A DNA stretch of 34,052 nt from assembly GCA_040904925.1 (NCBI GenBank), contig JBBDSP010000013.1, forward strand, positions 1 to 34,052, in the 5' to 3' direction. Within the stretch, counting starts at the first letter, position 1; each line of letters opens with the position of its first letter. The notes below the pieces were generated by a model. That model was given only the letters and a program-made list of their open reading frames with translations, was not told the origin of the DNA and searched no databases. This DNA is from Gracilimonas sp040904925 (lineage in GTDB: Bacteria > Bacteroidota > Rhodothermia > Balneolales > Balneolaceae). The translations under genes were made by a program, and so were the position numbers. Below are positions 5,126 to 14,473 of the stretch, piece after piece.

Positions 5126-5746
5126 TCAGATCCTTCTTTCCACAAACACAACCAGATCGCCGCTTTTTATCCGGATTGAAAATTCCGGTTCTGTGGTTTC
5201 GTTTGACGTGCCATCCCGCCGGCCATTCTTCAGGATCTCGTTTTCCAGGGGATATTTGAGTCCACTAGTCGTGACACCGCTAACTTCCCCAGATAGTGGA
5301 AATAGCGAAACCATAGAGCCAACCGACACTTCTGCATTATATTCGTCTGTTATGACAAACGCTTCAAAGAGTTCATCTTTATAGATAAGCTTTTTAAAAT
5401 CGGATCTGAACTTTTTTAAAACGGACAGGTTTTTTAAGGCGTGATCCATTCTTTTCCCAAAGGCTCCCAAAACCGTACATGTACTGGCATTACGTTCAAG
5501 TGCAAGTGATAGTGCTTTTTCGAGGTCATTGGTTTCCTGGCTGTTATCGTGGATTATTTCAAAACTGATAGTATCCGGTTTCTTGAAACTATCCATATCA
5601 CCTATCACGGCATCCGGGGTTATTCCATGGCTGAGTATCTTATTTCCTCCCCCATCTGCTCCTATAACTAAATCAGCGTTCTCAATTTCGGCTTCCAATA
5701 ATTCTTTTGTTGGCGGAAAACCATTACTAACTATAACTGCGTGCAT
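5126..5746 (-). CDS. Thiamine pyrophosphokinase
   Basis: Transfers pyrophosphate from ATP to thiamine to make thiamine diphosphate. Family motifs are clear in order: LVIGADGGGNKILSHGITPDAVIGDMDS (substrate and Mg sites), QETNDLEKAL, and GAFGKRMDHALKN. The 206-residue length is typical. It converges on the PnuC-family gene with a 30-bp gap and diverges from the DHH phosphoesterase gene across about 75 bp, so both share one short promoter region. Bacterial genes are called thiN or tnr; no symbol is certain here. Confidence 0.93.
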   Translation of the reverse strand: MHAVIVSNGFPPTKELLEAEIENADLVIGADGGGNKILSHGITPDAVIGDMDSFKKPDTISFEIIHDNSQETNDLEKALSLALERNASTCTVLGAFGKRMDHALKNLSVLKKFRSDFKKLIYKDELFEAFVITDEYNAEVSVGSMVSLFPLSGEVSGVTTSGLKYPLENEILKNGRRDGTSNETTEPEFSIRIKSGDLVVFVERRI

Positions 5747-5822
5747 AGATCTTTTTAAGACTGAAATTATTTCTACCCTAAAATAAGTGGAATTCTGTCA
5801 ATGTTCGCTTATTTTTGAAGCT

Positions 5823-6800
5823 ATGGAAAATTTTATGTTCAAAGACTTTATTTCAAAAATAGTAACTCACAAAAAGGTTGCCGTTTTTTCACATCTCAGG
5901 CCCGACGGAGACTGCCTTGGTTCACAGATCGCCTTCTGTTTATGGCTACAAAAGAACGGAATAGCAGCTACTGCTTTTAATGAGCACGATGTGCCCGAAA
6001 ACATGAAATGGCTAGAGAAGTTCTTCCCCATTTCAAAACCTTCCAAAGATCAATTACAGAATTTTGATGCTTTTGTGGTAGTAGATGGAAATGCCCTGCA
6101 TCGGTTTGGTGAGTGCGCAGAATCCCTTGAATCTTCTGGGAAACCCATTTTCATGATCGACCACCACCCTGACCCGGATGATATCTTTGAGGAGTTTGTA
6201 TCGGTTGTTTCGGCATCCTCAACCTGTGAACTGATCTATAAATTATACGCAGAGCATGATCCCAAACAAATTGATGAAAAAGCTGCAAAAGCTATGTACC
6301 TCGGATTGGTTACTGACACCGGCTCCTTTCAATTCGACAGTGTGAAGCCACACACCATGCTCGCTGCCGGCGATCTTCTAGCCCGTGGTAATTTCACCCC
6401 AAATGAGATAACCGAGCGCATCTATGCATCCCGGCCTTTGCGTCAGCTCAAGCTGCTGAGTATGGCACTGGAAACTATTGCCCTCCATGCTGATGGAGTT
6501 ATTGCAACCATCACGATTACCAAAAAAATGTTCGAAATGACCGGGTGTACCAATGAGGACACTGAAGGATTTGTGCAGTATCCACTGAGCGTAGAAGGCG
6601 TCAAAGCCTGCGTATTGTTTCGTGAGGATGGAGGCGGAATCAAACTCAGTTTGCGTTCTCAAAGTGATGACATTGATGTAAATAAATGGGCTCGAATATT
6701 CAATGGTGGCGGACATCAAAAAGCAGCAGGGGCCTGGTACGACGGACCGGTAGATAAGGCTATCAAAGAAGTAATAAATGCAGGAATGGAACAATTATAG
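5823..6800 (+). CDS. DHH/DHHA1 phosphoesterase, NrnA-like (oligoribonuclease / pAp phosphatase)
   Basis: A 325-residue DHH-family enzyme that in relatives degrades short oligoribonucleotides, pAp or cyclic dinucleotide products in the cytoplasm. Visible motifs: SHLRPDGDCLGSQ, VVVDGN, MIDHHPD (the DHH signature), TDTGSF, and the C-terminal DHHA1 loop FNGGGHQKAAGA. I start at the ATG at 5823 (MENFMFKDF); another ATG follows at 5835, and a GTG at 5787 would add 12 residues unlike the family. It is divergent from thiamine pyrophosphokinase. Substrate choice within the family is not readable. Confidence 0.92.
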   Translation: MENFMFKDFISKIVTHKKVAVFSHLRPDGDCLGSQIAFCLWLQKNGIAATAFNEHDVPENMKWLEKFFPISKPSKDQLQNFDAFVVVDGNALHRFGECAESLESSGKPIFMIDHHPDPDDIFEEFVSVVSASSTCELIYKLYAEHDPKQIDEKAAKAMYLGLVTDTGSFQFDSVKPHTMLAAGDLLARGNFTPNEITERIYASRPLRQLKLLSMALETIALHADGVIATITITKKMFEMTGCTNEDTEGFVQYPLSVEGVKACVLFREDGGGIKLSLRSQSDDIDVNKWARIFNGGGHQKAAGAWYDGPVDKAIKEVINAGMEQL

Positions 6801-6865
6801 TTCTCTTTCCAAGTTTTTACTATTATGGATGTAAGGTTAGTTAATTGGTCATTTAAGAAAAGAGC

Positions 6866-7801
6866 ATGGATAAGGACTACACATTATTGGTAATTGATGA
6901 TGATCCACCGATGCACATCATGCTTAAAAATTTATTAGGCGATGAGTACAATGTGGTGAATGCTAAATCTGCACAGGAGGGCATTGATATACTGGCCACT
7001 AAACCCGTGCATTTTATTCTTTCTGATATCCACATGCCCGGCATGACCGGTCTTGAGTTTTTAGAATCACTGACTGCAGATGCCGATAAAAAGAACATCC
7101 CATTTCTGATAATGACCAGTCTGCCTTCTGTTGAGAAGGAGCAAAAAGCACTTGGCCTTGGCGCAGCTGATTTCATTGATAAAGCGCTGTTCAATTCTGA
7201 CATAGAGGAGTTACTGAACCGCATCAGAATGAAGCTGGTAGCAAATGTTGATATACCTGACCTTCCTGAAGAGCTTAACTACAACAAGAAAGAGATCACA
7301 AAAGGCCTTCTGTTCGAAGTTTCATCCGGTGATTTTGTATCCACCGTTCAAAAACTCACAAAGGTATTAGGGCAAAAACTGGAAACCGACCATCTTTCAT
7401 TTTGGACCATCAATGGTGAAAATATTCAAATGTTGCTGGCCAACGGAGTTCAATTACCCCGTCGCTATGGGCCAAAAGACCTCAAAGAAGAGCCAACATT
7501 TAAACTGGTTTTAGAGCAAAAACGCCCTTACCTGGTCAATAATGTTTTTAATTCAGAAAAAGGAATTTTACCCCAGATGTCGAAAGATGAAGGGTTACCT
7601 GCTGAGATTGGAATTCCATTATTTGCTTTGACTGAAAAGGACCTCATCAAGAATAAAATGAAAATTCCCCCAAAGACTCCTCTTTTCGGGTATGTGGTAT
7701 TGAAGAGAAAACGAGTTTTTACCAGTAAAGAATATAAGCTGACTTCACTTTTGATGATGCAAATGGGTACCATTTTATGGCGTCTATATAAAGATCTTTA
7801 G
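6866..7801 (+). CDS. Response regulator receiver protein with GAF-like output domain
   Basis: Residues 1-125 are a CheY-like receiver: acidic Asp11-Asp13, phosphoacceptor Asp54 (SDIHMPGMTG), Thr/Ser in IMTS and Lys in FIDKALF. Residues about 145-311 look like a GAF-type domain (DHLSFWTING, LVNNVFNSEKG, EIGIPLF, YVVLKRKRVFTSKEYKLTSLL). There is no DNA-binding, kinase or cyclase domain and no adjacent histidine kinase. It probably works by protein contact or small-molecule sensing. It appears to be a single-gene unit. Confidence 0.85.
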   Translation: MDKDYTLLVIDDDPPMHIMLKNLLGDEYNVVNAKSAQEGIDILATKPVHFILSDIHMPGMTGLEFLESLTADADKKNIPFLIMTSLPSVEKEQKALGLGAADFIDKALFNSDIEELLNRIRMKLVANVDIPDLPEELNYNKKEITKGLLFEVSSGDFVSTVQKLTKVLGQKLETDHLSFWTINGENIQMLLANGVQLPRRYGPKDLKEEPTFKLVLEQKRPYLVNNVFNSEKGILPQMSKDEGLPAEIGIPLFALTEKDLIKNKMKIPPKTPLFGYVVLKRKRVFTSKEYKLTSLLMMQMGTILWRLYKDL

Positions 7802-7898
7802 AAGTTAGGCCAAGGCAATGGATCTCATAATTTTGCGTTGAATTAATCCTTTTACCGAACAATACCTTAGACTTTCAAACCATACAGCTAAGTTTAAC

Positions 7899-9119
7899 AT
7901 GGCCAGATTTGTTACAATTTTATTGATGGTATTTATTTCTACCGGTTGTGTATCTGAACAGGGTGCCGATCAAAACTCACCTGCACCTGCCGCTTCACTG
8001 GGTACTTCTACTACATTTAGTGATGTTACTGATATTAACGATGAGGCTGATGCAGACAGTCAGTCACAATCAGCTTCACAACAAGTCTCTTTAGAGAATA
8101 CCCGCCGAAACGCCATCACCAATGCCGTTGAAGAGGCCGGGCCAGCCATCGTCAGTATCACCGTTACTGAACTACAACAAGGATATACCCGTGAATTTGA
8201 CTCCTTCTTTTTTCGTTATTTTGATGTCCCGGTTCAGCGTGAAGTACAAAGTGTAGGCTCCGGATTTATTATCAGCGAAGACGGACTGGTTGTTACAAAT
8301 GAGCATGTGGCCAGTAAAAATTCGAAGACCATAATGGTGGCTTTGTCTGATGGCAACAATTATGAAGCAGAGCTAGTTGGTTCGGATGAACTTGCTGATC
8401 TCTCTTTACTTCAGATAAAAGGGGATCGTGCTTCTTTTCCCCACGTTATTTTTGCAGACTCTGATGAAATTATGGTTGGGGAGTGGAGCATCGCCATGGG
8501 AAATCCTTTTGGCCTTTTTTCAGACGGTCAACCTTCCGTTACCGTCGGTGTAGTAAGTGCCAAGGAACGTGATTTCCGCCCAGACCCGCAGGACCCACGT
8601 GTTTATGTGGAAATGATTCAGACCGACGCTGCCATTAACCGCGGGAATTCCGGCGGCCCGCTTGTGAACAGTAATGGCGAAGTAATGGGCGTTAATACAT
8701 TCATTTTTACCGGAGGAACCAGCAGTGGTTTCGTCGGATTGGGCTTTGCCATACCAAGTAACCGGGTTCAAAAGATCATTGGACAGCTAAAAGAATCCGG
8801 TACTGTTTCACTCGATTATGATCCCGGTATGAAATTTATACCTGTCACCCGCCAGTTAATTATGCAGCATCCCAGTATTCCCAGAGTTCTTGGCTTGTTT
8901 GTAACTGAAGTAAATAAAAGCGGCCCTGCTTATGAATGTGGCATTATGCCCGGCGATGTGATCGTTCAAATCGGGGATGAACGAGTAACCAGCGAAATGC
9001 ACGCCTGGGCTCTTATGCGCGAATATGATGAAGGAGAAGAAATGGAACTGCATCTTGTTCGCCAAAACAAGCAATACAGAACCAGTATGGATTTAAGGAA
9101 ACGGGTTCAGGGGCGCTGA
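7899..9119 (+). CDS. HtrA/DegP-like serine protease, lipoprotein, one PDZ domain
   Basis: A 406-residue S1C-family protease. The signal peptide ends in STGC at Cys17, an acceptable though not ideal lipobox, so the protein is probably lipid-anchored in the envelope. A Gln/Ser/Asp-rich linker (about 20-65) precedes the protease domain with His136 (VVTNEHV), Asp167 (DLADLSLL) and Ser251 (INRGNSGGPLV). One PDZ domain covers about 315-400. HtrA proteins degrade or refold damaged envelope proteins. The neighbouring secreted hydrolase is convergent, so there is no operon. Confidence 0.94.
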   Translation: MARFVTILLMVFISTGCVSEQGADQNSPAPAASLGTSTTFSDVTDINDEADADSQSQSASQQVSLENTRRNAITNAVEEAGPAIVSITVTELQQGYTREFDSFFFRYFDVPVQREVQSVGSGFIISEDGLVVTNEHVASKNSKTIMVALSDGNNYEAELVGSDELADLSLLQIKGDRASFPHVIFADSDEIMVGEWSIAMGNPFGLFSDGQPSVTVGVVSAKERDFRPDPQDPRVYVEMIQTDAAINRGNSGGPLVNSNGEVMGVNTFIFTGGTSSGFVGLGFAIPSNRVQKIIGQLKESGTVSLDYDPGMKFIPVTRQLIMQHPSIPRVLGLFVTEVNKSGPAYECGIMPGDVIVQIGDERVTSEMHAWALMREYDEGEEMELHLVRQNKQYRTSMDLRKRVQGR

Positions 9120-9140
9120 TCTTTTAAACTCCTGCTACTT

Positions 9141-11165
9141 TTACTCATCCCACTTTCTAAAATACACTCCTCTTGTTCGGCCATTGGATGCATTAAATCC
9201 AATAATAGCGCCATTCTCATTTCTTTCGAATGAAATCTCTGCAATCGGAAATCCCCCTCCAAAAGAATCTATATTACCCGGAGTCAGTTTAATATCCTCC
9301 TCCAGCTGGTAATTTTGCAAGACCAAACTGCTGTCTTCAAGAATTATGGTATAAAGTGTTTCAATTTCATCGCTGAAATACCGACCGGTGTAGTCTTCCA
9401 GTTCTTCAAAACTTGGATCGAATTCGATCTTTTTCGCAATATGGTTCCCATTTTGGTGAAGGGTAAGCGAATCCGCAGAACCATCTTCATTCCTATGGAA
9501 AGTAACGGCCGCATTCACTCCTTTTAGATCAAAGGTTGAATCTGTTGTTGCCGTAATGTCGATCTCAGGCTGGCCTGTCGCCTGGGTATAAATTCGGTTT
9601 CCTTCTCTTGAAAATGTGAGTATAAATCCGGGCATGATGGTCAATTCATAACGACCTGTTAACGGCTCAAAATCTGCCGCATCATATATAAATTCTTCCG
9701 CTTCCTCTGATTCAATTATCTCTTCCTTCGGTTCGTCTTCACTCATGTGTTCTTCAAAGAAGTACTCCGCTATTTTTTGAGGTATATCACCCCGAAAAGC
9801 AGCGTAATTACTTTGCGTAACAACAGCACCGTTAACTTCGGGAAAAACCATCAACATTGACCGATGGGCTAGGTCTGCTCCCCCGTGATGGAAATACTCA
9901 AGTCCTTTGAATTCCTGGGAAAATAATCCAATTCCATACCCCGTAGAACTCCCGTTATTCAAAACAAAGGGAGTGGTCATTTCTTTGATCATTTCTTTCG
10001 TGCCTACTTTGGGTTCAAGCAGGTTCCCGATCCATTTTTCCAGGTCTCCCATCGTTGTGTGAATCCCCCCGGGACCCATAGCACCTCCAAGATCCGTTAC
10101 TTCCTTGAAGCCCCCGTCCTCGCCGGGTTCATAGCCCATCGACCTGTTTTCAACAACTTGCTTAGGACTTACGCGAACCAATGTATTCTCCATCCCGATT
10201 GGCTCAAACACATGTTCCTTCATCCAATCCTGAAACGGGGTTTCAGTTACACGCTCTATAACTTCTGTCATCAATACATATCCGGTGTTATTGTAGTTAA
10301 ACTCTGCACCCGGTTCGTTTTGAAGTTCAGGCTGCCGGCGGATCATTTCGATCACTTTCTCCTGATCCAATTCCATACTTGGACTGCGGCCGGTCATAAC
10401 GAGGGTATTTAAAAACTCCCGATACCCGCTTGTGTGATTAACCAAGTTTCGCAGGGTAACCGTGTGTTCAAATTCGGGAAGTTCAGGTATATACTTTCTT
10501 ATATCATCATCTAAAGAAAGTGCTCCTTCTTCTTTAAGCAGTAATAAACCAAAGGTTAAAAAATGCTTTGAGGTAGAACCGATGTTATGGATAGTTTCGG
10601 GTTTCATTTTAACATCATAGGCGAGATTTGCCATACCATAAGAATTCTGAAATACTACCTCCCCATCTTTTATAACCATAGCCGCGGCCCCGGGTACATT
10701 CCCGGAATACTCTGTCATCATCTGATTAACTTTCCCGGCAGGGTCTTCAGCGATCGGCTCAGCAACATTTAGAGTAATTGAATATTCTCCTTCTTCATTC
10801 TCAAATGGAGTTACTTCAATCCGATAAATACCCTCGTCTTTGGTATTAAACTGAAATGTCTCGTTTCCCCTCGCCGGACCATCGAATTGAGTAACTTCTT
10901 TACCATCGGGATTAAATATGGTAACCACCACATCTACCGATCTCTGATTTACTTTTCCAAACACGTAATAATTCGACTGCAGATCTGCCTCATAATCATT
11001 ACTACTCTCTGATTGCAATGAAGCTGAAATTTCTTCCCCTACCGAAATCAGTCGTTTTTCCTGTGCCAGCCCTGTATTTGCCGTCATTACTAAAATTAAA
11101 ACTAATGCCCCTATGTTCTTTATCATCTTTCCCATCCGTTGATTAGCATTCCCGTTAAAACTCAT
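9141..11165 (-). CDS. Secreted serine hydrolase, class C beta-lactamase fold
   Basis: A 674-residue secreted protein with signal peptide IGALVLILVMTANTGLAQ. Residues about 38-135 are a beta-rich domain like bacterial pre-peptidase C-terminal domains. The hydrolase domain (about 145-470) has the serine beta-lactamase/DD-peptidase triad of motifs: S197-T-S-K200, Y291-N-N, and H426-HGG. The C-terminal 180 residues form a further beta domain typical of beta-lactamase-related peptidases. Substrate is unknown; relatives include D-aminopeptidases and esterases, so antibiotic resistance should not be assumed. Starts at Met11 or Met14 are also possible and would suit the signal peptide better. Confidence 0.9.
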   Translation of the reverse strand: MSFNGNANQRMGKMIKNIGALVLILVMTANTGLAQEKRLISVGEEISASLQSESSNDYEADLQSNYYVFGKVNQRSVDVVVTIFNPDGKEVTQFDGPARGNETFQFNTKDEGIYRIEVTPFENEEGEYSITLNVAEPIAEDPAGKVNQMMTEYSGNVPGAAAMVIKDGEVVFQNSYGMANLAYDVKMKPETIHNIGSTSKHFLTFGLLLLKEEGALSLDDDIRKYIPELPEFEHTVTLRNLVNHTSGYREFLNTLVMTGRSPSMELDQEKVIEMIRRQPELQNEPGAEFNYNNTGYVLMTEVIERVTETPFQDWMKEHVFEPIGMENTLVRVSPKQVVENRSMGYEPGEDGGFKEVTDLGGAMGPGGIHTTMGDLEKWIGNLLEPKVGTKEMIKEMTTPFVLNNGSSTGYGIGLFSQEFKGLEYFHHGGADLAHRSMLMVFPEVNGAVVTQSNYAAFRGDIPQKIAEYFFEEHMSEDEPKEEIIESEEAEEFIYDAADFEPLTGRYELTIMPGFILTFSREGNRIYTQATGQPEIDITATTDSTFDLKGVNAAVTFHRNEDGSADSLTLHQNGNHIAKKIEFDPSFEELEDYTGRYFSDEIETLYTIILEDSSLVLQNYQLEEDIKLTPGNIDSFGGGFPIAEISFERNENGAIIGFNASNGRTRGVYFRKWDE

Positions 11166-11380
11166 ATTTAACTATAATTTTTCAAAACTAATATCTTTAA
11201 AATTGAAGAATCATAGATATGATATTCGTTTCAAAAACAAAATTGTTACAATTGACCTGAATTTCCCGGGTTCAAAAATTCCCAAATAAATAATCCTGAT
11301 CCTTTGTTATAGCAAGTCAGATTAATCCTAAATGTTTTTTACCTTATGCGCTCACTCATTTACTTATCACAAATCATTTT

Positions 11381-12622
11381 ATGACTGACGCCAAAGACGA
11401 CCTTTCTTACCCCAAGGAACAGATCAAAGTTTTATTGCTGGAGGGCATTCACCCCAAAGCAGTGGAGAACTTCACTAAGCACCACTTTGTAAATATTGAA
11501 ACTCATGATGTGGCCTGGACTGAAGAAGAATTACTGGAAAATATCGAAGATGTTCAGCTCATCGGAATTCGTTCAAAAACACACATTACTAAGAAAGTGA
11601 TCGAGAAAGCATCCAAGCTAAAAGCTATTGGGTGCTTTTGTATTGGCACAAATCAGGTAGATCTTGATGCTGCGATGCAAGCCGGTATCACCGTGTTCAA
11701 TTCGCCCTACTCGAACACCCGCTCGGTTGCAGAGCTTGTGATAGCGGAATCTATCATGCTAATGCGCCGGATCCCGTTACGGGATAAAAAAGCCCATGAA
11801 GGAATATGGCTTAAAGATGCCAAAGAAAGCTATGAAGTTCGGGGTAAAAAAATAGGGATCATCGGGTATGGACACATCGGTTCACAGGTGTCCGTGCTGG
11901 CTGAAAATATGGGCTTTGATGTGCTTTATTATGATATAGAGCCAAAACTCCCAATGGGTAATGCCAGCCGAATGGAGTCGCTGGATGATCTTCTTGAACG
12001 ATCAGATATTGTTACTTTACACGTTCCCGCTACTCCCGGCACCAAAAATATGATGGATGCCGGTACCCTTTCGAAAATGAAAAAAGGAAGCATTCTCCTA
12101 AATCTTTCCCGTGGTTCAGTGGTGGATATAAAAGCCCTTAAAGAGGCTTTAGAATCAGGACATGTTTCCGGAGCCGGAATTGATGTGTATCCTGAAGAAC
12201 CAGAATCAAAAGGCGATTCTTTTAAAACTGAACTGCAAAATATACCAAATGTGATCCTGACTCCCCATATCGGAGGTTCTACCTTAGAAGCACAGTACAA
12301 TATCGGGGTTGATGTCTCCACCAAACTGATCAACTTAATCGACGACGGAACAACCGTTGGTTCCCACACGGTGCCTCCGCTAAATCTTCCCAAACAAAAA
12401 GATGCGCACCGTATTCTGCATATTCACGAAAATAAACCCGGTGTGCTTTCTGAAATAAATAATCTGCTTTCAGAAATGGACATCAACATACTAGGGCAGT
12501 ACCTCAAGACCAATGAGTATATCGGCTATGTAGTGCTTGATGTTGATAAGCAATATGATGACCGCGTTCTTGAAGAAATGGGCAAGGTGAAGCACACTAT
12601 TAAAACCCGGATCTTATATTAA
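11381..12622 (+). CDS. serA: D-3-phosphoglycerate dehydrogenase
   Basis: First enzyme of serine synthesis, oxidising 3-phosphoglycerate with NAD. The 413-residue length and layout match the E. coli type: Rossmann motif GKKIGIIGYGHIGS, catalytic Arg in NLSRGSVVD, Glu in YPEEPES and His in TPHIGGSTLEAQ, then a C-terminal ACT domain (LHIHENKPGVLSEINNLLSE, about residues 340-413), which in relatives binds serine for feedback inhibition. The stop codon overlaps that of the convergent downstream gene within TTAA. About 215 bp of spacer with no recognised element precedes it. Confidence 0.96.
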   Translation: MTDAKDDLSYPKEQIKVLLLEGIHPKAVENFTKHHFVNIETHDVAWTEEELLENIEDVQLIGIRSKTHITKKVIEKASKLKAIGCFCIGTNQVDLDAAMQAGITVFNSPYSNTRSVAELVIAESIMLMRRIPLRDKKAHEGIWLKDAKESYEVRGKKIGIIGYGHIGSQVSVLAENMGFDVLYYDIEPKLPMGNASRMESLDDLLERSDIVTLHVPATPGTKNMMDAGTLSKMKKGSILLNLSRGSVVDIKALKEALESGHVSGAGIDVYPEEPESKGDSFKTELQNIPNVILTPHIGGSTLEAQYNIGVDVSTKLINLIDDGTTVGSHTVPPLNLPKQKDAHRILHIHENKPGVLSEINNLLSEMDINILGQYLKTNEYIGYVVLDVDKQYDDRVLEEMGKVKHTIKTRILY

Positions 12623-13401
12623 CTTGGCTTTGTGGCCGTTTTCACCAGTTCTTTAAAAATATTCCGCTGTCGGGCTATTTGTATAAGATATTCAGGATGC
12701 CATTGCACACCGATCACAAAAGGGAAATCACGATGTTCGATCGCCTGATGAACCTTTGTATTAACTTCTTTAGCAGCGATCACTATTCCCTCGCCCGGCT
12801 CATCAATAGCCTGATTGTGAAGTGCATTTACGTTACAAATATCTGTTTGAAGGATTTTACAAAGCTTCGTTGCATCTTTAATGACGATCCTCTTTTTGGG
12901 AAAGATCGATGAAACTTGTGATTTCTCCCCATAAAACCCCCGAATATCCTGATGGAGCGTTCCCTTAAAATGCACATTCATTATCTGCATTCCCCGACAA
13001 ATCCCCAGCACCGGCATTTTCCTGTCTATAGCTTCAGAGAGATATTCAAGCTCTAATTCATCCCGCTCCAGGTCCACCGGAGATCGCTTGGTATGCTGAA
13101 AATAACGAGCCAGCCAATAGATGGGGAAGAATAGAATAGAAAGCAGCCATTCGAAAATGGTTCGTTTATCTCTGGCAAGTATGGCCCGCTCCACACGCTG
13201 TTGTCCATATTTTAACGGCTCCACATCCGCTCCGCCTCCCATTATCAATCCATCCATCTGATCTATACTTCGGGGCATTGAGGGAGTGATTCGCAATGGC
13301 TTTCCACCTGCAATAATTACCGAAAAAGCTGTAAAAAGCCATGCGGCCTGCCCCCCTTCATTTGGTCCTGTAATCCCTATTACCGGCTCTCTATCTAACA
13401 C
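12619..13401 (-). CDS. Class I glutamine amidotransferase (peptidase C26, PuuD-like) with hydrophobic insert
   Basis: A 260-residue cysteine hydrolase: nucleophile Cys135 (LGICRGMQIMN), His235 and Glu237 (GVQWHPEY), and the N-terminal MGGGADVEP motif. This is the gamma-glutamyl hydrolase/PuuD group, which cleaves gamma-glutamyl amide bonds. Unusually, residues about 83-101 (FEWLLSILFFPIYWLARYF) form a strongly hydrophobic insert where soluble relatives have a short loop, suggesting membrane contact. It overlaps the upstream amidoligase gene by 11 bp. The pairing fits the amidoligase-GATase gene pairs described in comparative genomics by Iyer and colleagues. Confidence 0.88.
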   Translation of the reverse strand: MLDREPVIGITGPNEGGQAAWLFTAFSVIIAGGKPLRITPSMPRSIDQMDGLIMGGGADVEPLKYGQQRVERAILARDKRTIFEWLLSILFFPIYWLARYFQHTKRSPVDLERDELELEYLSEAIDRKMPVLGICRGMQIMNVHFKGTLHQDIRGFYGEKSQVSSIFPKKRIVIKDATKLCKILQTDICNVNALHNQAIDEPGEGIVIAAKEVNTKVHQAIEHRDFPFVIGVQWHPEYLIQIARQRNIFKELVKTATKPS

Positions 13402-14395
13402 TTTTCACCCACCTATCCATTAATTTTATCCATTTCTTCTTCATGCTGAAAACTGATTTCTCATCCATATTCAAAAAAGCTCTCGAATATTGATTCAGTG
13501 ATTTCTCATCTGCCGCTAATTCTTCTACCAACACCCACCGATTCCACTCATCGGCCAGGGACCAATCCAAATCTTCGATCGAACAATTAGGTAACCGGTA
13601 ATGAAAGGTCGGGCGGGCTGATGTCAGTTCTTCTTTCAGTAACTTTGTGGTCAACTCCTTTTCCATAAACATAAAAACCGGGAGCATATCCAAAGGGCGA
13701 TTTCTGGAATTCTTGAATTTGAAATAATCCTTGATCAGTGTTTCTAGATCAGGCTTATATTCTTCCCTCAAAATATGCCTGATATAATCCATCTCATATT
13801 CATTGATATAAGGAGTCAATTTTCGGGCGATATTGATATCTGCATCTTTTCGGATCCATGCATCCAGAATCACATATGCCTTCAAATGTCGAGTCAAACT
13901 CTCTGCTGTTAACTCCGGCACCTCCGGATTCAGATGAAGCCCAAAGGCATAAAAGAATGAACTACCCGTTCCCTTTGCCTTCCATTCCCGAAGTTTATCG
14001 ACAAGGATATCCATTTCACCCAACCTTGAAACCGGTATCGGCGGAGTGATGATCTCGAATGGCACTACGGTTGAAGCCATTTCCCGGAGAGTTTCTTCCA
14101 GTTTATCTTTGTTTTTGAGCTTATCTACATCCAGCCCTATTGGCTTGAGTACTTTTTCATATTTCTTATTCAGAAAAAGACTGGCATCAAGCTCCACAGA
14201 AAAATCACCGAATTTTGTATTCTTAACATCATACTCATACCCGCTGATTTGCTCGATATCCCCTCCGTACAACTCTGTGATCATAGCTGCGGCATGTTTC
14301 ATTTCTATACCGGTGAACTCAAACTCAAATCCAACCGAGCGCTCTTTACCATCCTCATTATTTAATTTTGGGGGATCTTTATAATTCACATTCAT
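13391..14395 (-). CDS. Putative amidoligase (Amidoligase_2 / PF12224-like)
   Basis: A 334-residue protein with the COOH-NH2 ligase pattern of the glutamine-synthetase-like fold: VGFEFEFTGIE near the N-terminus, then a strand with FSVELDASLF, PFEIITPPIP, and GLHLNPEVPE (the metal-binding Glu and His positions). Such enzymes are predicted to form amide or isopeptide bonds using ATP. Translational overlap with the downstream amidotransferase suggests that the two build and trim, or load and unload, a gamma-glutamyl-type conjugate. The substrate is not known, and no peptide precursor gene is visible nearby. Confidence 0.82.
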   Translation of the reverse strand: MNVNYKDPPKLNNEDGKERSVGFEFEFTGIEMKHAAAMITELYGGDIEQISGYEYDVKNTKFGDFSVELDASLFLNKKYEKVLKPIGLDVDKLKNKDKLEETLREMASTVVPFEIITPPIPVSRLGEMDILVDKLREWKAKGTGSSFFYAFGLHLNPEVPELTAESLTRHLKAYVILDAWIRKDADINIARKLTPYINEYEMDYIRHILREEYKPDLETLIKDYFKFKNSRNRPLDMLPVFMFMEKELTTKLLKEELTSARPTFHYRLPNCSIEDLDWSLADEWNRWVLVEELAADEKSLNQYSRAFLNMDEKSVFSMKKKWIKLMDRWVKSVR

Positions 14396-14473
14396 CCTTA
14401 TTTATTTCCAACACTTTAAACAGATGTAAGGTGAGATTCAATCCAAAGTTTTAGAGTATTGCTTTGGGAGAGT

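Noticed and set aside
9141..11165. Antibiotic resistance beta-lactamase.
   Set aside because: The motifs show only the shared serine hydrolase fold; the length and extra domains fit peptidase/esterase relatives better.
14046..14384. Open frame of 112 codons on the plus strand opposite the amidoligase gene.
   Set aside because: It is Ser/Leu-rich, fully contained in a well-supported antisense gene and has no recognisable domain.
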